From: Acridotheres tristis
Lineage: Eukaryota; Chordata; Aves; Passeriformes; Sturnidae
Direction of reading: 5' to 3'
Assembly (NCBI GenBank): GCA_037013685.1
Contig: CM072919.1
Coordinates: 31,971,435-32,035,434 of the forward strand
DNA length: 64,000 nt
This document shows positions 1 to 12,108 of this stretch, piece after piece. The stretch's first letter is position 1. Each line of letters begins with the position of its first letter. The position numbers and the translations under genes are program-made. The notes below the pieces were generated by a model. It saw nothing but the letters and a program-made list of their open reading frames with translations, made no database searches and was not told where the DNA came from.

Positions 1-1129
1 CGGTCAGTGCCCAATTTAGTCTTTCTCTGTTCACTTCTGAAGAGAGAAGCCTCTTCTTGTTGAAGTTGTAGGGATGTTTCCCACAAGAAGGAAAAAAAAG
101 TTCTCTTGTGGTTTTATCTTTCACGATTTGCATCCGCCCGGGAATCTGCAACCGTGATGCTCCTCCCAATTCTACAGCCGTCCCAAAGTTGTAGATGTGG
201 GTCATGTCTGTTCCATGGGGTATTACTTTTAAGAATGAAATGTTCGACAGCAACGATTCTCTCTGTCTCCTTTCTCTCTGCTCAGGCTTCATCTTCAGAA
301 AACTGAAATCCCCTTCTTTTCTCAGGGCAGAAATTCTCAACACTGATGCTTTTTAGTCAAATCATCTCCTAAAAATGAACATTTCCATCCCCCCATGTCT
401 CTTTCCATGGTTTATAGGAATATTCAGTACATCAGTTCATTCCTACAATTTCCCAAAAAGATTTTCAGCCATTTCAGCATCTTCTCATTCTCCTTCCATC
501 TTAAAATACTTAGCTCTTACATCACTGACTTCAGAAATCTTCTCATTCCCTTTCATATTCAAAGGAAAGGCTGGAGGCTTTGCAAATCTTATCTGAACAC
601 TAAAGAGTTAAAGTTTAACACAACTACCAAAGTTGGGCCAGGCTCAGGCCGTGCTGGGGGGGGGCAGCTGAGGTGTTAATCAGCCTTTGTGGGGCTGGGC
701 TGCAGCCCCACAGTGCTCATGGCCACCCGGGCAGGCCCGGCCCGGCCGGCAGCATAAAGAGTCAGCCTTCCCCCACGCCAGAGCAGCAGGCCGGTGGAGG
801 AAGAAGCCGTGAAGGTTTTATCACACAACTTTTCCTCCCCCCGGCCATCGGGTCCCCCTCGTTGGCAAACGGGGCCCAAGCGGCCTCCCGAGCCTCTCTT
901 CCCTCCCCCCCCCCACCATGGGGGAGGGGGAAGCTCGGGTTGATGTTACCTGCTCAGCCTCCGGAAAGACCAAGAGCCCCAGTTCCGGATTACCTCCTTC
1001 AAAATGTGTGTGCACGGAGCGAACTAACTTTCTCTAATTGGCTGTTGCAGGTATCCCAACTCCCCACAGAGGAAATTCCCTTAGGAAGAACCTCTTCTGA
1101 TTTTCTTCCTCCTAGGTCAACCTATCACA
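1..1129 (-). mobile_element. Endogenous retrovirus LTR, family A, copy 1 (cut by window start)
   Basis: This is a retroviral-type LTR read on the minus strand. Its 5' end is TGTGATAGGTTGAC (reverse complement), ending at 1129. The same sequence recurs in opposite orientation at 24487-25928 and in the same orientation at 45018-46339. By eye, copy 1 and the 24 kb copy agree at roughly nine bases in ten over long blocks, for example 180-640 here against 25010-25450. The window begins inside the element, so the poly(A) signal, U5, primer binding site and 3' end seen in the other copies are missing. A GC-rich, CpG-rich body (about 640-1000) is followed by an AT-richer part. The right-hand target duplication should be CTTAT (1130-1134), but its partner lies outside the window. 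Open frames of up to 176 codons cross the GC-rich part; they match no protein I know and are taken as chance. Confidence 0.85.
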
Positions 1130-4100
1130 CTTATAATTCCTTTTTTTCTCTTATAAAAAGAAACAAAGATCCAAAATATCATGTTATAGATTTGTTAATA
1201 TAATTTTCCAGTCTTCATTTCCACTAATGAAATAAATTATTAATTGTATAACTAAGACATTTCAAATAGAAAAAAATCTGTCATAGCTCCAGAGGGTAAT
1301 CTTTCTGTACAATCTACAGATCAGTAAAGCTGTATGAAATCCTTTCAGTGAAGAATAGGAGGACAAAATCATGTAATATCAGGTAATATCCCATGGTAAC
1401 AGATGAGAAGCAATTACTGAAACTGTTGTTAAGTATGATTTTAGTGCTAAGACCATTAGGAAAGCAGATGTCAATTGTTTTTCTGTCTTTTTTCGTTGGT
1501 TGGTTGGTTGGTTGGTTGGTTGGTTGGTTGGTTGGTTGGTTGGTTGGTTTTGCCTCGTTCAACCATCTCCATACCTGTGTGAAAAGCAAAGTGCTATCTG
1601 TACCTTTTTGAAATGAGTGGTAGTTAGCAGAAATGCATAATCATACAACATGACAAAGTTCTAGTCAGTGTACACTGTTTTGGATTACAATGGGTTCTTC
1701 AGTCATGGCAAGACCCCTGTAAACTTAAAAATGCTGGTAACTCTGCCCACTGCAGCATAGCTTCACATGTAAGTCTGAGTTTTGCAGTACAGAGCAAAAC
1801 AGAAACTTCATACGTTTTAGAATGCAAGATACTCTTGGCATGAACTTCAGTGGAAAGCAACCGTATCAGTTATGCTTTCCAGTGCTTCACTAGATCTCCA
1901 GTGTCACACTAGATTAAGCTAAATTATATAACATTTATATCTTAATACATTATATATTTTCCATTTATGATCATGTAGTGAAATTTTATTGCTGCTGATT
2001 TTATTATGGGAAGATTGAGCTGAGTTCAGATTAATGCTGCTATTTATCTGCAAAAATATGAGCGCCCTATAATTATTACCAATAAGAAATACTGAAGTTC
2101 TAAAATAAAATTCAAATGTCACCCTCCTATGTAAGAAGCCTTTCTTCTTCATACAAAACATCCAATAAAAATAGTGTTCTTTTAAAGCCTGACACTTACA
2201 AAAGATAATCCATAATGGAATGGGCGAAAATGAGATGTCCTTCACCTAAAAAGCTTCCTGCTTCATAAAGCTTTGGCAGATATGAAGCTTGTCTCTTTCA
2301 TTGTGTATAAAGTAAAGAACAATTCTTTATAATTGTAAATTGTACAATCTTTTCTTATGTTAAAATCTTAATGCATTCGATATTCTCAGTGAACAGCCTC
2401 TGGACAATTTATTTATTTTTATAATAGATAAGATTTGTTTTGTCTGTTCTATTGTCCAGACATAAACTAGCTTGGCTTAAAAAGCCTAATATTTTTTGTT
2501 AATACAGCTTTCTTTACAAAAAAAAAAAGAAAAATTAAATCCAAGCCATCTTAAAATGCTTAGATTCCTAGGTTTTTTCTATTAGTTTTACTTTATAGTC
2601 AGCTGTCAGATTTAAAATACCCTATTGAAAAGTAAATGGAAGTTCACACTTGAATTAAATGTAAATCAACCCTCCCTTTGCTCTTGACAATGAAGGCCTA
2701 GTATAGTTTTACTACATGGAAAACCTCTTTAAACTAGGAGACTGATAAACAAACTTTCATGAAGTTATTTGATACATAGCATCTCATAACTCCTTTTACC
2801 TTTCCCGAAGTATGGGGGCTGTACATTTTAGCATATGCACAACTCCATCAGCAGGTCCTGCAAATAATATAAAGTCATAACAGCAGGCAAAAAGCAAGCC
2901 TTGGAAAATTATTTTATAAAGAGATAGTTCACTGCCCATTCAAAGAAGAGAATTATCATGATACTGTTACTCACTAGGGGTAAAACATCAGATGGAACTG
3001 AATTAGATAAGAGCTCAATGGGACCCAAATTCAAATTTTCTTATTACACTTTTAGAAAAAGTCAAACATTCAAGATGATTTCAGATCAATTTGGTGCAGA
3101 TGCATGATTTCTGTTAGCTCAGTTGTAATTCTTTTGTTGGATGTAAATTTTTTGGAAACACTTGCCTTCCTCTCCCACCCACGTTTTCACATTGTTGACC
3201 TTAATAGTTCATTAGGAAATTTCTCTTCCTTCTATTATATTGCAGTTCAAAGCATTCAGCTCAGAGTTCCCTTCTGTATGCTGCATTGTTTCTGTGTGCG
3301 AAAAATATTGCTTTCTCTATAGAAAACAAAATGGATAGGTGGATACCCTTTTGCTGGGTCTCTTTTTTTCTTTTTTTGCGAATATCACCTGTCTTCTTAA
3401 GCAGGCCAGTTCAGAAATGTGTACCCAAATTCTCTTATTCTTTGTCTTTGCAGCTCAGTATCTGAAGATCAAATGGAATCTGTGAGTAGAAGCTCTTTTA
3501 GATGATGCTACTGTATTGTTTCCTTTCTCTAAACAAACTGCTCCCAAAATCCGTGAAAAAATGCTACACCTCAACAAAAGAAGGCAAATGTCCTTTTCAT
3601 GAAGTATTTTTACAAGCACAGGCACAGAGAGAAACTTACCAAATTATTTTTCTATAGTCTGTGGTTGCTACTTAGAAAATTTCATATGGCAGTCAGTAAT
3701 TTTTATTTCTTGAAAATGTATCTTACTAAGATGAAATATCCAAATGAAATTGAAAGCAATTTTGGGGAAAAAAATTAAAACTATATAAAAAAGGAAGGGT
3801 GTCACTTGAAAAATCAATGGCAGACATTGAACAAATGTCTTTGACATTGTGTTAATTTTTGAATTCTTTTTCTTCTGAATCTGCCTTTCAGGGAAATGAA
3901 CTAAAATTTGGACTCTGATTACAGTGCAGTAGAATATGGGACCCCTAAACTTTCTCTAAGTAATTATCCAAAATTACTAGTGATAGTCTCAGATCCATGA
4001 AGCTTTGCACTCAGAAGAACAGCAGGTGGTGAAGAATTTTCTTTCCAGCTAGACATGACAGATTTTCTCTCCTTTAAGCACAGATCAAAGACAGAAACCA

Positions 4101-4657
4101 AAGGAAGTACAAATAATGCTAGTCCTGCTGGATAGGAATCATATTATCTTTTCATCAGTCACTGTAAATAATGGCTATCTCATACAACACTTAGAGTGCA
4201 AAGTATATCACACAATTTGCAAATTTGGGAACAGAATGTCAAGGAAGTCTCAGAGGAAAGTCAATTAGCTGGACATCTCCCACCATCTCCCTAGTAAGCT
4301 ACAGCTCCATTAATCATTGCCATATACCTCATGAACCTGTTTGTACCTCTCCTTCCTCTTTTGTGTAAAACATTAGTGTAATGCAGAAGAACGAAGGAAA
4401 TACCCTTAAACGTCCTGGCAATGTGGGATGCATTTTCATATTCAGTTTGGGAAGGGCTTGTGCAAGATATGATGCTGAAAACCAGCAGCTCCATGCTTTG
4501 AAAGTTCACTAGATGTTTACCTTACCTTTTCAACAGAACTAAGAAGACACTCATAGTAAGACAGAATGAAGATAAATATGAAACATAAAATAGGAAAAAA
4601 AAATGTTTGAGGGGGAACTGCCCTTCCTGTGAATATCTTTAAAGCAAAAGGACTGAT
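1130..4657. other. AT-rich unique sequence, no gene seen
   Basis: Apart from the tetranucleotide repeat at 1495-1550, I see no coding frame, RNA gene or recognisable transposon here. A 10-bp inverted repeat (2399-2408 with 2451-2460) lies around a 42-nt AT-rich spacer, about what chance gives in a window this size. Several pyrimidine tracts followed by AG, such as 3361-3405, resemble splice acceptors, but no open exon follows. Confidence 0.5.
1495..1550. repeat. (GGTT)n tetranucleotide microsatellite
   Basis: About 13 uninterrupted GGTT units with no internal variants. The purity suggests a young, length-variable locus. The repeat is open in several frames and gives spurious Asn-Gln-Pro-Thr repeats on the minus strand, which are not a protein. 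Confidence 0.95.
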
Positions 4658-5373
4658 TGTTGGGGGTTGGATTGTTCCCCTTTTCTTTCTCTGGAATTCC
4701 TCCCATTGTTATGCTAAGTAGTTGTGGCTACACCTTAAAACGACAGATAATGCTCTCTCGTAGGGGGGTGGGTGGAGCGGGGGGGGGAACCGGAAAAGGA
4801 AAGGTGGGAGAGGGGGCTGGAGCAGGGGACTCTCTCTCGCTTGGCTCGTGGAGTGGAAAGACCGCCTGGGCTTCGCTCTGGCATCTCCCCTGCCATCCCA
4901 GCACTGAGATCCACGCTCCCTGCCTTTGGACATCGCTCTGCTGCTCTCCCATCTCACCCTACTATCTCCGGACACTCTGCGGAGCACCACGACCGACACC
5001 GTGGGGGGGGGAGTCACCTTCCCATCCCCTCTCACTTCTGGGCCTCCCCGCCATCACTCCAACCCTCTGCAACTGCGCGGGACCCGCCCTGCCCCCACAG
5101 CACCGGTAACTGAGCGCAGGGAGACGGCCTGCGGCCAAAAGGGACTGGAGCGGAGCTAGACTGTTCTGTTCTGTTGCCAATTTTCATAGCTGTTGTTGTT
5201 TTCTGCCTTGTTAAATACCAGTAAAGAACTGTTATTCTTATCCCCATATCTCCTGCCTGAAAGCGTCTGATTTGGACCTAAAATAATTAAAAGGGAGGGG
5301 GGTTGCACTCTGCATTGCAGAAAAGGGGCTCCTGCCTTTCCTTAGACCATACCTGTCTTTTCAAACCAAGACA
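4658..5373 (-). mobile_element. Endogenous retrovirus LTR, family B
   Basis: Read on the minus strand, the element starts TGTCTTGGTTTGAAAAGACA at 5373. A block containing AACAGTTCTTTACTGG and then a GC-rich, CpG-rich body (about 4770-5150) follow. This start is one I recognise as common in songbird LTRs. The 3' end is uncertain: a candidate ...CCCCCAACA terminus lies at 4658 but gives no target duplication. A GTTTG match (4605-4609 and 5374-5378) would put the end at 4610, but the right copy sits in a GTTT repeat, so it is weak. No primer binding site or internal retroviral sequence is seen, so it is probably a solo LTR. Its first 28 bp recur, inverted, at the 3' end of the family A element at 25901-25928. 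Confidence 0.75.
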
Positions 5374-7739
5374 GTTTGTTTGTTTGTTTTAAATAAATTA
5401 ATAAATAAACAGAAATCCTTAGCCATATCCATGGGGTTGACATGTACACAGTGAACACGGGAAAGATTTATTAATCTTTCTATCTAATGGTTTCTCTGGA
5501 GGAATTATTTTAGTTTTACATAATTAAGTAAATAACTTTCTTTCAAGCTTTCACATGCAATTCTCAATTCTGACTTTTCTATCTATCAAGCATAAATTAC
5601 TAATATCGTCTCTGTCCTTTTTTTAAGTAAAGTCCTTGTTTAACTTACTGTGTTAACTCTGACCTACCAGGCTTTAGGCAACTCCAAACTTCTTCAATAA
5701 CTTGTTCATGCCTGGAGAGGCTTGATCACATTTTCTCTTGTGTCTCAGAGTCTTGGCGTGGCACAAGCCACAGTTTCAATAAGAATTACTGCAGCTTTGT
5801 ATTTTAAACCTACACACTGGCCCACTAAAGCCTTTTACCTCAGAACAGAGAAAAACACTGTTCCAGGTGGCATTGCTCTTGCTGTGCTTCTGAAATGCCC
5901 AGAGTTAACAGGATATAATGAAAACACAGGTCAAGTTGCAAAAACTGTGGTATCTTCTCCTCAACCCGACTGCATCTTTTTCCATACTAAACAATAGTTT
6001 GGTGATAATGAAGCAGATTTTTATTTTCCTGGTACAGAGGGCAGGAAAAGCATCATGGAAGAAATGGCAGAGTCTTCAGAAGCAAATTATGCTTTTCTAA
6101 ACTGAGCTTAGAAATACCAAATGTGTATGACTACAACATCCTATCCCTTCATTGTTTTCACAGCCGATATATTTACCACTGACCTGAATAATTCCAGTCT
6201 CACCTGCTGTCCTTTAGGGCAGCTGTCAACTCTCTCCAACATCCTCTGAAGTCCTGATCCCTGCAGCTGTTCAACTGACTGTTTAGACTTCCCAGTGCTA
6301 AGGTTACAACTGCCTAAATACTGATGAGACACAAGCATGAAGAGTAGCTGCTGAGTAATCCTGGGAGAAGTTGAAACACACAAAGACCCTTCAAAACAGA
6401 GAAACACACAGTAAGAACCTGTATGGATAAGGTCCCTATGCAGAAAAGCCTAGCCAATGTGCTGCACTGCTGGAATTTCAGTGTAGATTTCAATTGCATA
6501 CCAGAATTTTTTTTTCATTTCATATATTGGTGTTGGAGTTTTTCCTTTAATCAGTTCAAGTCTTATTCAAGAACATTCAATTAGAGATCTGAAAAGTTAT
6601 AATGTTCCTTGAAAGCAAAGTATCCCCTACTTGACTTCTAAATGAGCTCCTGCAGCAAACATACAATTATCTCTCATATTTATAAAATCTGATTTTATTA
6701 CCTGATGTACAGACAGCTGCACTGATTTCCAGAGTCAGAATATGTATATATATATTCACCTTGCTTGCTCTCCTCCTTGCAATGATCATGTTCTTCAGCA
6801 CCATGTAGAAGACAGACTTTTAAATGAATAATTAACAATATCCTATTGGTTCTTTCGCCCAGTCCATGAGGGAGCTGTAACCTCTTAAAGAGGGCCAAAA
6901 CTCCTTGGTGTATTCTTGAATTTTCTCAGTAAACGTAAAAGCTTCATCTGAGTAAAGTTCTTCGGTAATATGTGACTGGAATATCTTCTCAAGGTATTCC
7001 ATGAAAGGATGCTGGTAATACTATCTGTAAATTTCTTATGCTTTAGAAAAATGCTGACAGTAGTAAAGTTTTCAGTGAGAAGACTTTGAGAGAATGTTTG
7101 AGACACCCTCAAATACAATTATTTGTAATGACATTGCTTCAGTCAAATAAAATTGAGTTTACAACCAAAACAAATGAAAGAATCTGCTAGAAAGCAAGTA
7201 CTTAAAAAAAAGGTAAATTCTCTGAGTGAATGAGGAAAATTAGGATGGCACATTACAAGTCCATATAGAATGTAGGAAAAATAGGAAATTACTACTGTAG
7301 GAAATGAAAGTTGGGCTTGAGCCCACTGAGGTCAAGAGTGAGGAGAGAACAAAGCTTCACCATTCTTGTCCCTTTTCCTCCCTGTCCCTTGAATATTCCC
7401 CAAGTCTGCAAGGGACATGCTGTAGTACAGTGATGAATCTAAGGCAAAGGACAAAGTGGGCTAAACTAGATCAGCAAACTTAATAGCACACAGAGTTTCC
7501 TTCTGGGAAATCTCCAGCCACTTCATAAATCACCATATGAAACTGGAAGCTGACAATGGGAAATAGTGTCCAGGGACCAGCAGAAGATCAGACATGAGAG
7601 TGGTATAGAAGCTCAGAAGATAAGGGACTAAATGTGTAAGTCTCAAACACCAATAACCAGCTGTTAGGCCAAACAAGGACTGTTGACAAAAACAGCCAGA
7701 GATTGATAATAATAACAAGCAGGATGTGGGAGAAGAGAA
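5374..7739. other. AT-rich unique sequence, no gene seen
   Basis: The stretch opens with a GTTT/AAAT-rich low-complexity run (5374-5412). After that I see only short chance frames with no recognisable protein, and no repeat family I can name. Confidence 0.45.
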
Positions 7740-8060
7740 CAGAGTAGGGCAGCACGTTCCTGGGACAAACCCTTTTGTGCAGGCTGGACAGCTTATCAGT
7801 TGGATCTACACTCTGTTCTCTTTTTCTCTCTTTCTTATTTTTACCCTCTCTCTTTCTTGAATTACTCTCTTACTTCTCATCCTAGTCCTTGATACAAAAC
7901 CCACTGCTGTGAGATTATATTAGGATCAGGGATTAACATGCCAATTTTCATGCAATATGTCTTAGTTACTAATAAAACTTTGCAAGCTTTTGAAGACCTT
8001 CTGATTTTTGTCATTATTTTCAACCCTGAGCATCTGTGAATCTTGGGCACTCATTTCCCT
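7740..8060 (+). mobile_element. Possible old LTR end or retroposed 3' end
   Basis: A pyrimidine-rich run (about 7808-7880) is followed by an AATAAA signal at 7971-7976 and a T-rich, GT-containing downstream stretch (about 7998-8020), the arrangement of a poly(A) site. The text after the signal resembles R-U5 ends of some avian LTRs I remember. No TG...CA ends or target duplication were found. It could equally be a transcript 3' end or chance. Confidence 0.3.
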
Positions 8061-11000
8061 TTAAAGGTGGGAAACTAGAGGTGTGGATGCAACTTGTCAT
8101 GTCACCTACATAAAAATGTCTGGATTATTTCTTCCTCTATTTTATTTTCAGTTGTTTAGCATCTAATTCTTATTACAGGATTATTTTTCTAATCCTCAGT
8201 AAATCACATATGGAAAAATAACAGCATGCTCTCCAACTGTCAGCATCTTTGCAAGCTTTGAAATCCCCTTGACATGCTTGTTTACTAACTTTCTTCTTCA
8301 AATTACATTTCTCTTTCCCACTGATTTTGTTCCTGTATCTGTGTGTTTATATGCATATGCATGTACACATACATGCTTAAGCACATACCCATATATTTGT
8401 ACATCCACTCCAGGGGCCTATGTTATCCTTTCCTAAAGTAAGGTGAAGATATTCTGACTGTTAAAAAAAATCACCATTTCAGTTTAATGAGAAAGAAAAA
8501 TAATAATCCTTTTAAATACAGTTTTCGCCAGTTTCTTTCTACTGATGGAAAGTATATGGTACCTCATAAAGGATGAATTATCTCATGGGTATGACCATCA
8601 GAAAGTTAGGTTTGACTCCTTAAGAAAGAAAGACCATTGCACTGTACTCATAAGTTCAGAAAGCACGGTGCAGCTCTTATGCTTATTTGCTTGCATTATG
8701 GTCCCAGACAAGTGCAACCAAAACAGGCTTTCTAGATGATGCAAAAAATTCAGGTAACCAGGAAACCAGGCCGATCTAACCAAAGCAAAATCCACCCTGA
8801 AATATTTAGCAACAGTGCCGTAGTAATGACCTGATATGCCCCTCTCTCCTGTCCTCTTTCCCAAGGAAATACTAGTTAACTTAGCTTTTGGGTCTTGAGG
8901 TTTTTTCACCTTTTTTTGATGAGAGAGAAAGGGGATAGTCAATGTTTTAATGAATTCCAAAAAAATCAGATTTTAATAACATTTACCTCTCCAACTGAAA
9001 ACCACACTTCTTATCACCACTAAAATGACCTTGAAAAAGTGTCTTTGTTTGTTAAGAAAACATACAATGAATAGCATTTTCATGAGAATATTTATACAGT
9101 GGATTTGTTCCAAAAGGATTGTAGATTTCATATGTTATAAGTAGGCTTTGCTGTCATCTGAATGACCTTAGCTACTCTGTGGTGACATGCGGAGGCTTAT
9201 TGACTCTCACATTTCATCACAAGCCCCTTTTTTGCAATTAAAGAACATAAATTATGTGAAAGCTTCATCTGTGTACTTACACAAAATGAAAAGCAGTACA
9301 TCAGCAGAACAAAGTGTCACTGTCACTTATGTCAGAGTAAGGGAGTTGCTGAAAACCATCGAACCCAGATGAGCACAAAATGCAGCCTGGATTTCCAAAG
9401 TGAAGTATGGAGAAAACAAGTTGTGCTTGGTGAAGTGTCTGTTTCCAACATCGCCTGCTATGAACTTTGCATGAGGGGACTGAGGCATCCCTGAACTGCA
9501 AGTTGCACAAGTTGACTACCTACTGTTGTCAGCACAATGTCTGCCTTTATAATTCAACACAAAGCTATTATTAAGAGATTTAATTTTAGCCCCTTGCAAA
9601 TGTGTGCCTTATTTTCACACCTTATTCTGCCAGAGACCGTGTAAGTAGTGTAGACTAAAAATCACACACACTCAAGAGTAAAAGTAATGAAACAAAATAA
9701 AAAGAAAAAAAAAAGGAAAGAAAAAAGGAATTTCAGCACTTCTTCTTTTTGAATTTTTCAAGAAACTTGCTTTCTTTCCTGCTATATTTGAAGTAGTTTA
9801 TTTGTGCAACAATAAAGAAATGAGCAAACTAACAGGCTTTATCTCCCCATTGTAGTGGTAAACAATTGTCTTTGCATGTTGCTATCTTGATAGGACACTT
9901 AATGATTTTTTAAAAAGCAAAGAATAATAAATTAAAAAAAAACATTAAAAATAAAATTGCATCCTGAGGCCTTTTTATTTCCTCACAATTTATAGGACTT
10001 GACTAAGAGAATCCATAAGACCATCCAACACCTCATTCAGCACTTATCTCTTTGTGAAAGATGCTGGGATGTGAGGCATATGGAGGGGAGCCTGCACTTA
10101 AGGTTTGGAAAGTCTTCAGCCCTCGTGATATTTCCACAGAATTCTCAGCTGTGCACAGCACTACAGCAACAGTCTGGTAGCACAAGCCAGACCTGCATAT
10201 AAGCTGTGTGATAGCATGGTTTTACCCACATATATATCCTAGTTATCTTGTCATTTCCCAATAGCCTACAGATGTATGTGCAAAATATTTAAAATATTTA
10301 AACACATTTAAGCAAGCAAGCAAGAAAATACATAAAACTTTATTTGATATAAATTGGCTCTACAATCTAACTCTTGTTTATTTTCTTGTATTTAGTCTAA
10401 TTTTAATAACTAAAACAATCTGACACATTATCTCCAGTCCAACAAAACATGTCATTCTCTGATAGCAACTTGGAAAAAAAATTGCAAAAATTAAAAGCTA
10501 GCAAAGTGGAAAAAAATAGGATACCTCAATTTAATATTTTATATTTCACTTTATTTTGTATAGAACCTTCACATCCCTGTTGCTAGGAGAAGGGCGGACT
10601 AAAAGCTTAGCAGATCAAAGGATGCACAGTCTGGATATAGATTCTACATTAGTTCTTTCCAATGCACAGAGAGGCAGAGCCAGGGTAGCTGGAGAATGAG
10701 GCCACAAATTATGGTAAGTCTGCTTACCAAAAATTGCATGCAAAGAGTACAATTTTTTTTTTAAATTCAACAGTTTTGTCATCTATAATAGCCAGTCCAT
10801 TCCTGGGAAGCTGAAAGCTATGTATGACAGATATATATGATACAAGCCACATAACATTGATCCAGCAAGCATTTCTTATTTTAACTGAATTTGCTAAACC
10901 CTTCTAATGAGTATTTGTTATTTCCTTAAGCAGAAATATGTGAATAATCTATATTTAATGAAGTGTCTGAACACAGCATTTTGAAATTTCATGTAGAGTA

Positions 11001-11544
11001 CTATTGATACATCTGTAAAAGATATAGGCAGAGCAAAATACCAAGATGTGGAAGTGGGAAGTAAAAGTGAAAGTGGGAAGTAAATGTGAAAAAGTTTTCA
11101 TGAATTCTTAATAAATTAGTGAAGCAAACCATCTGGGAAGTGTTTATATCTCAGAAATTCCAAGAATAAGTTTCTGAATATGTTCATCAATACCTTCTTG
11201 CGTTTTTTACACATACCTTTATTCAGTTGCAAAAATGCATACCTTCAGAAACAGTATTCCTGATGAGTGATAGCAAAGAGAAAGAAACAAGAAACATGGA
11301 ATTTAACTTCAAAAATGAGTTTGGAAAACATAACTTTTTGTTTAAACAAACAGTTGTCAGAGCGGCCACTGGAATCACACCAATATTCTGATTCGGCTGC
11401 AGGTATTAAATGTAGTTTGGTCGGTCATTAAAACTATGTGATCAGTTAATTTATGGTTAAAATATGGTTAAATACATAAGCTACATACGAAAAAATGAGA
11501 CAGAATAATTTTATTCTGCTTTCTGAGCCTTTGTCTTCTGTAAG
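8061..11544. other. AT-rich unique sequence, no gene seen
   Basis: Mostly single-copy AT-rich DNA. It includes an alternating purine-pyrimidine stretch with TATGCATATGCATGTAC (8348-8375), an A-rich tract (9685-9730) and a short CAAG run (10312-10325). Frames of up to 120 codons near 8598-8960 match nothing I recognise and overlap frames on the other strand. Confidence 0.45.
9685..9730. repeat. A-rich low-complexity tract
   Basis: A 46-bp stretch of almost only A with scattered G and one T. No upstream retroposon body or poly(A) signal marks it as a retroposition tail. Confidence 0.7.
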
Positions 11545-12108
11545 GTCAGGTCAAGGGAGGGGATTGTCCTTCTCTGCTCTGCACTGGGGCAGCCTCACTT
11601 CAATTGCTGGGGGCAGGTCTGGGTGACACAGTGTAAGGAAGGCATTAAGATCACAGAGAGTGTCCAAAGGAGGGCTAAGGAGATGGTGAAGGGCTCAATG
11701 GAACCCTCATGAAGAGTGTCTGAGGTCACTTGTTCTGTTCAGCCTGGAGGAGACTGAGGGCAGACCTCACATCAGTTACAGCTTCCTTGTGAGGGGAAGA
11801 GGAGGGGCAGGCACTGATCTCTGCTCTGAGGTGACAATCACAGGACCAAAGGGAATGGCCTGAAGTTGTGTCAGGAGAGGTTTGGGCTGGCTATCAGGAA
11901 CCCAGAGGGTGGTTGGACACTGGAACGGGCTCCCCAGGGAAGTGCTCACAGCACCAACCCTGACCCATAGAACTTGAAAAGTGCTTGGGCAATGCTCTCA
12001 GGCACATGGTGTGACTCCTGGGGCTGTCCTTGTGCAGGGCCAGGAGTTTGTCTCGATGATCCTTGTGAGTCTCTTCCAACTCACCTCAATCTGTGATTCT
12101 GTATGATG
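11545..12108 (+). mobile_element. CR1 LINE, 3'-end fragment, plus strand
   Basis: The segment follows the CR1 3' untranslated region: a GGGAGGGGATTGTCC start, a CTCTGCACTGGGGCAGCC block, CTGTTCAGCCTGGAGGAGACTG, GAACGGGCTCCCCAGGG, GATCCTTGTGAGTCTCTTCCAACTC and a terminal TGATTCTGTATGATG. CR1 copies are 5'-truncated on insertion and make no target duplication, and this copy fits: it keeps only the tail. The 3' end carries barely two degenerate copies of the usual 8-bp unit, which suggests an old insertion. No coding domain is included. Confidence 0.9.

Noticed and set aside
673..1203. Open frame of 176 codons in the family A LTR, with similar frames in the other copies
   Set aside because: It lies in the GC-rich LTR body, where stops are rare, runs antisense to the LTR, changes frame between copies and matches no retroviral or host protein.
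1314..1611. Asn-Gln-Pro-Thr or Gly-Trp-Leu-Val repeat peptides
   Set aside because: They arise from the (GGTT)n microsatellite.
2399..2460. 10-bp inverted repeat with a 42-nt spacer
   Set aside because: With spacers of up to 100 nt, several 10-bp pairs are expected by chance in 64 kb.
4605..5378. GTTTG as a target duplication of the family B LTR
   Set aside because: The right copy lies in a GTTT repeat and the implied left border lacks a CA end; kept only as a possibility.
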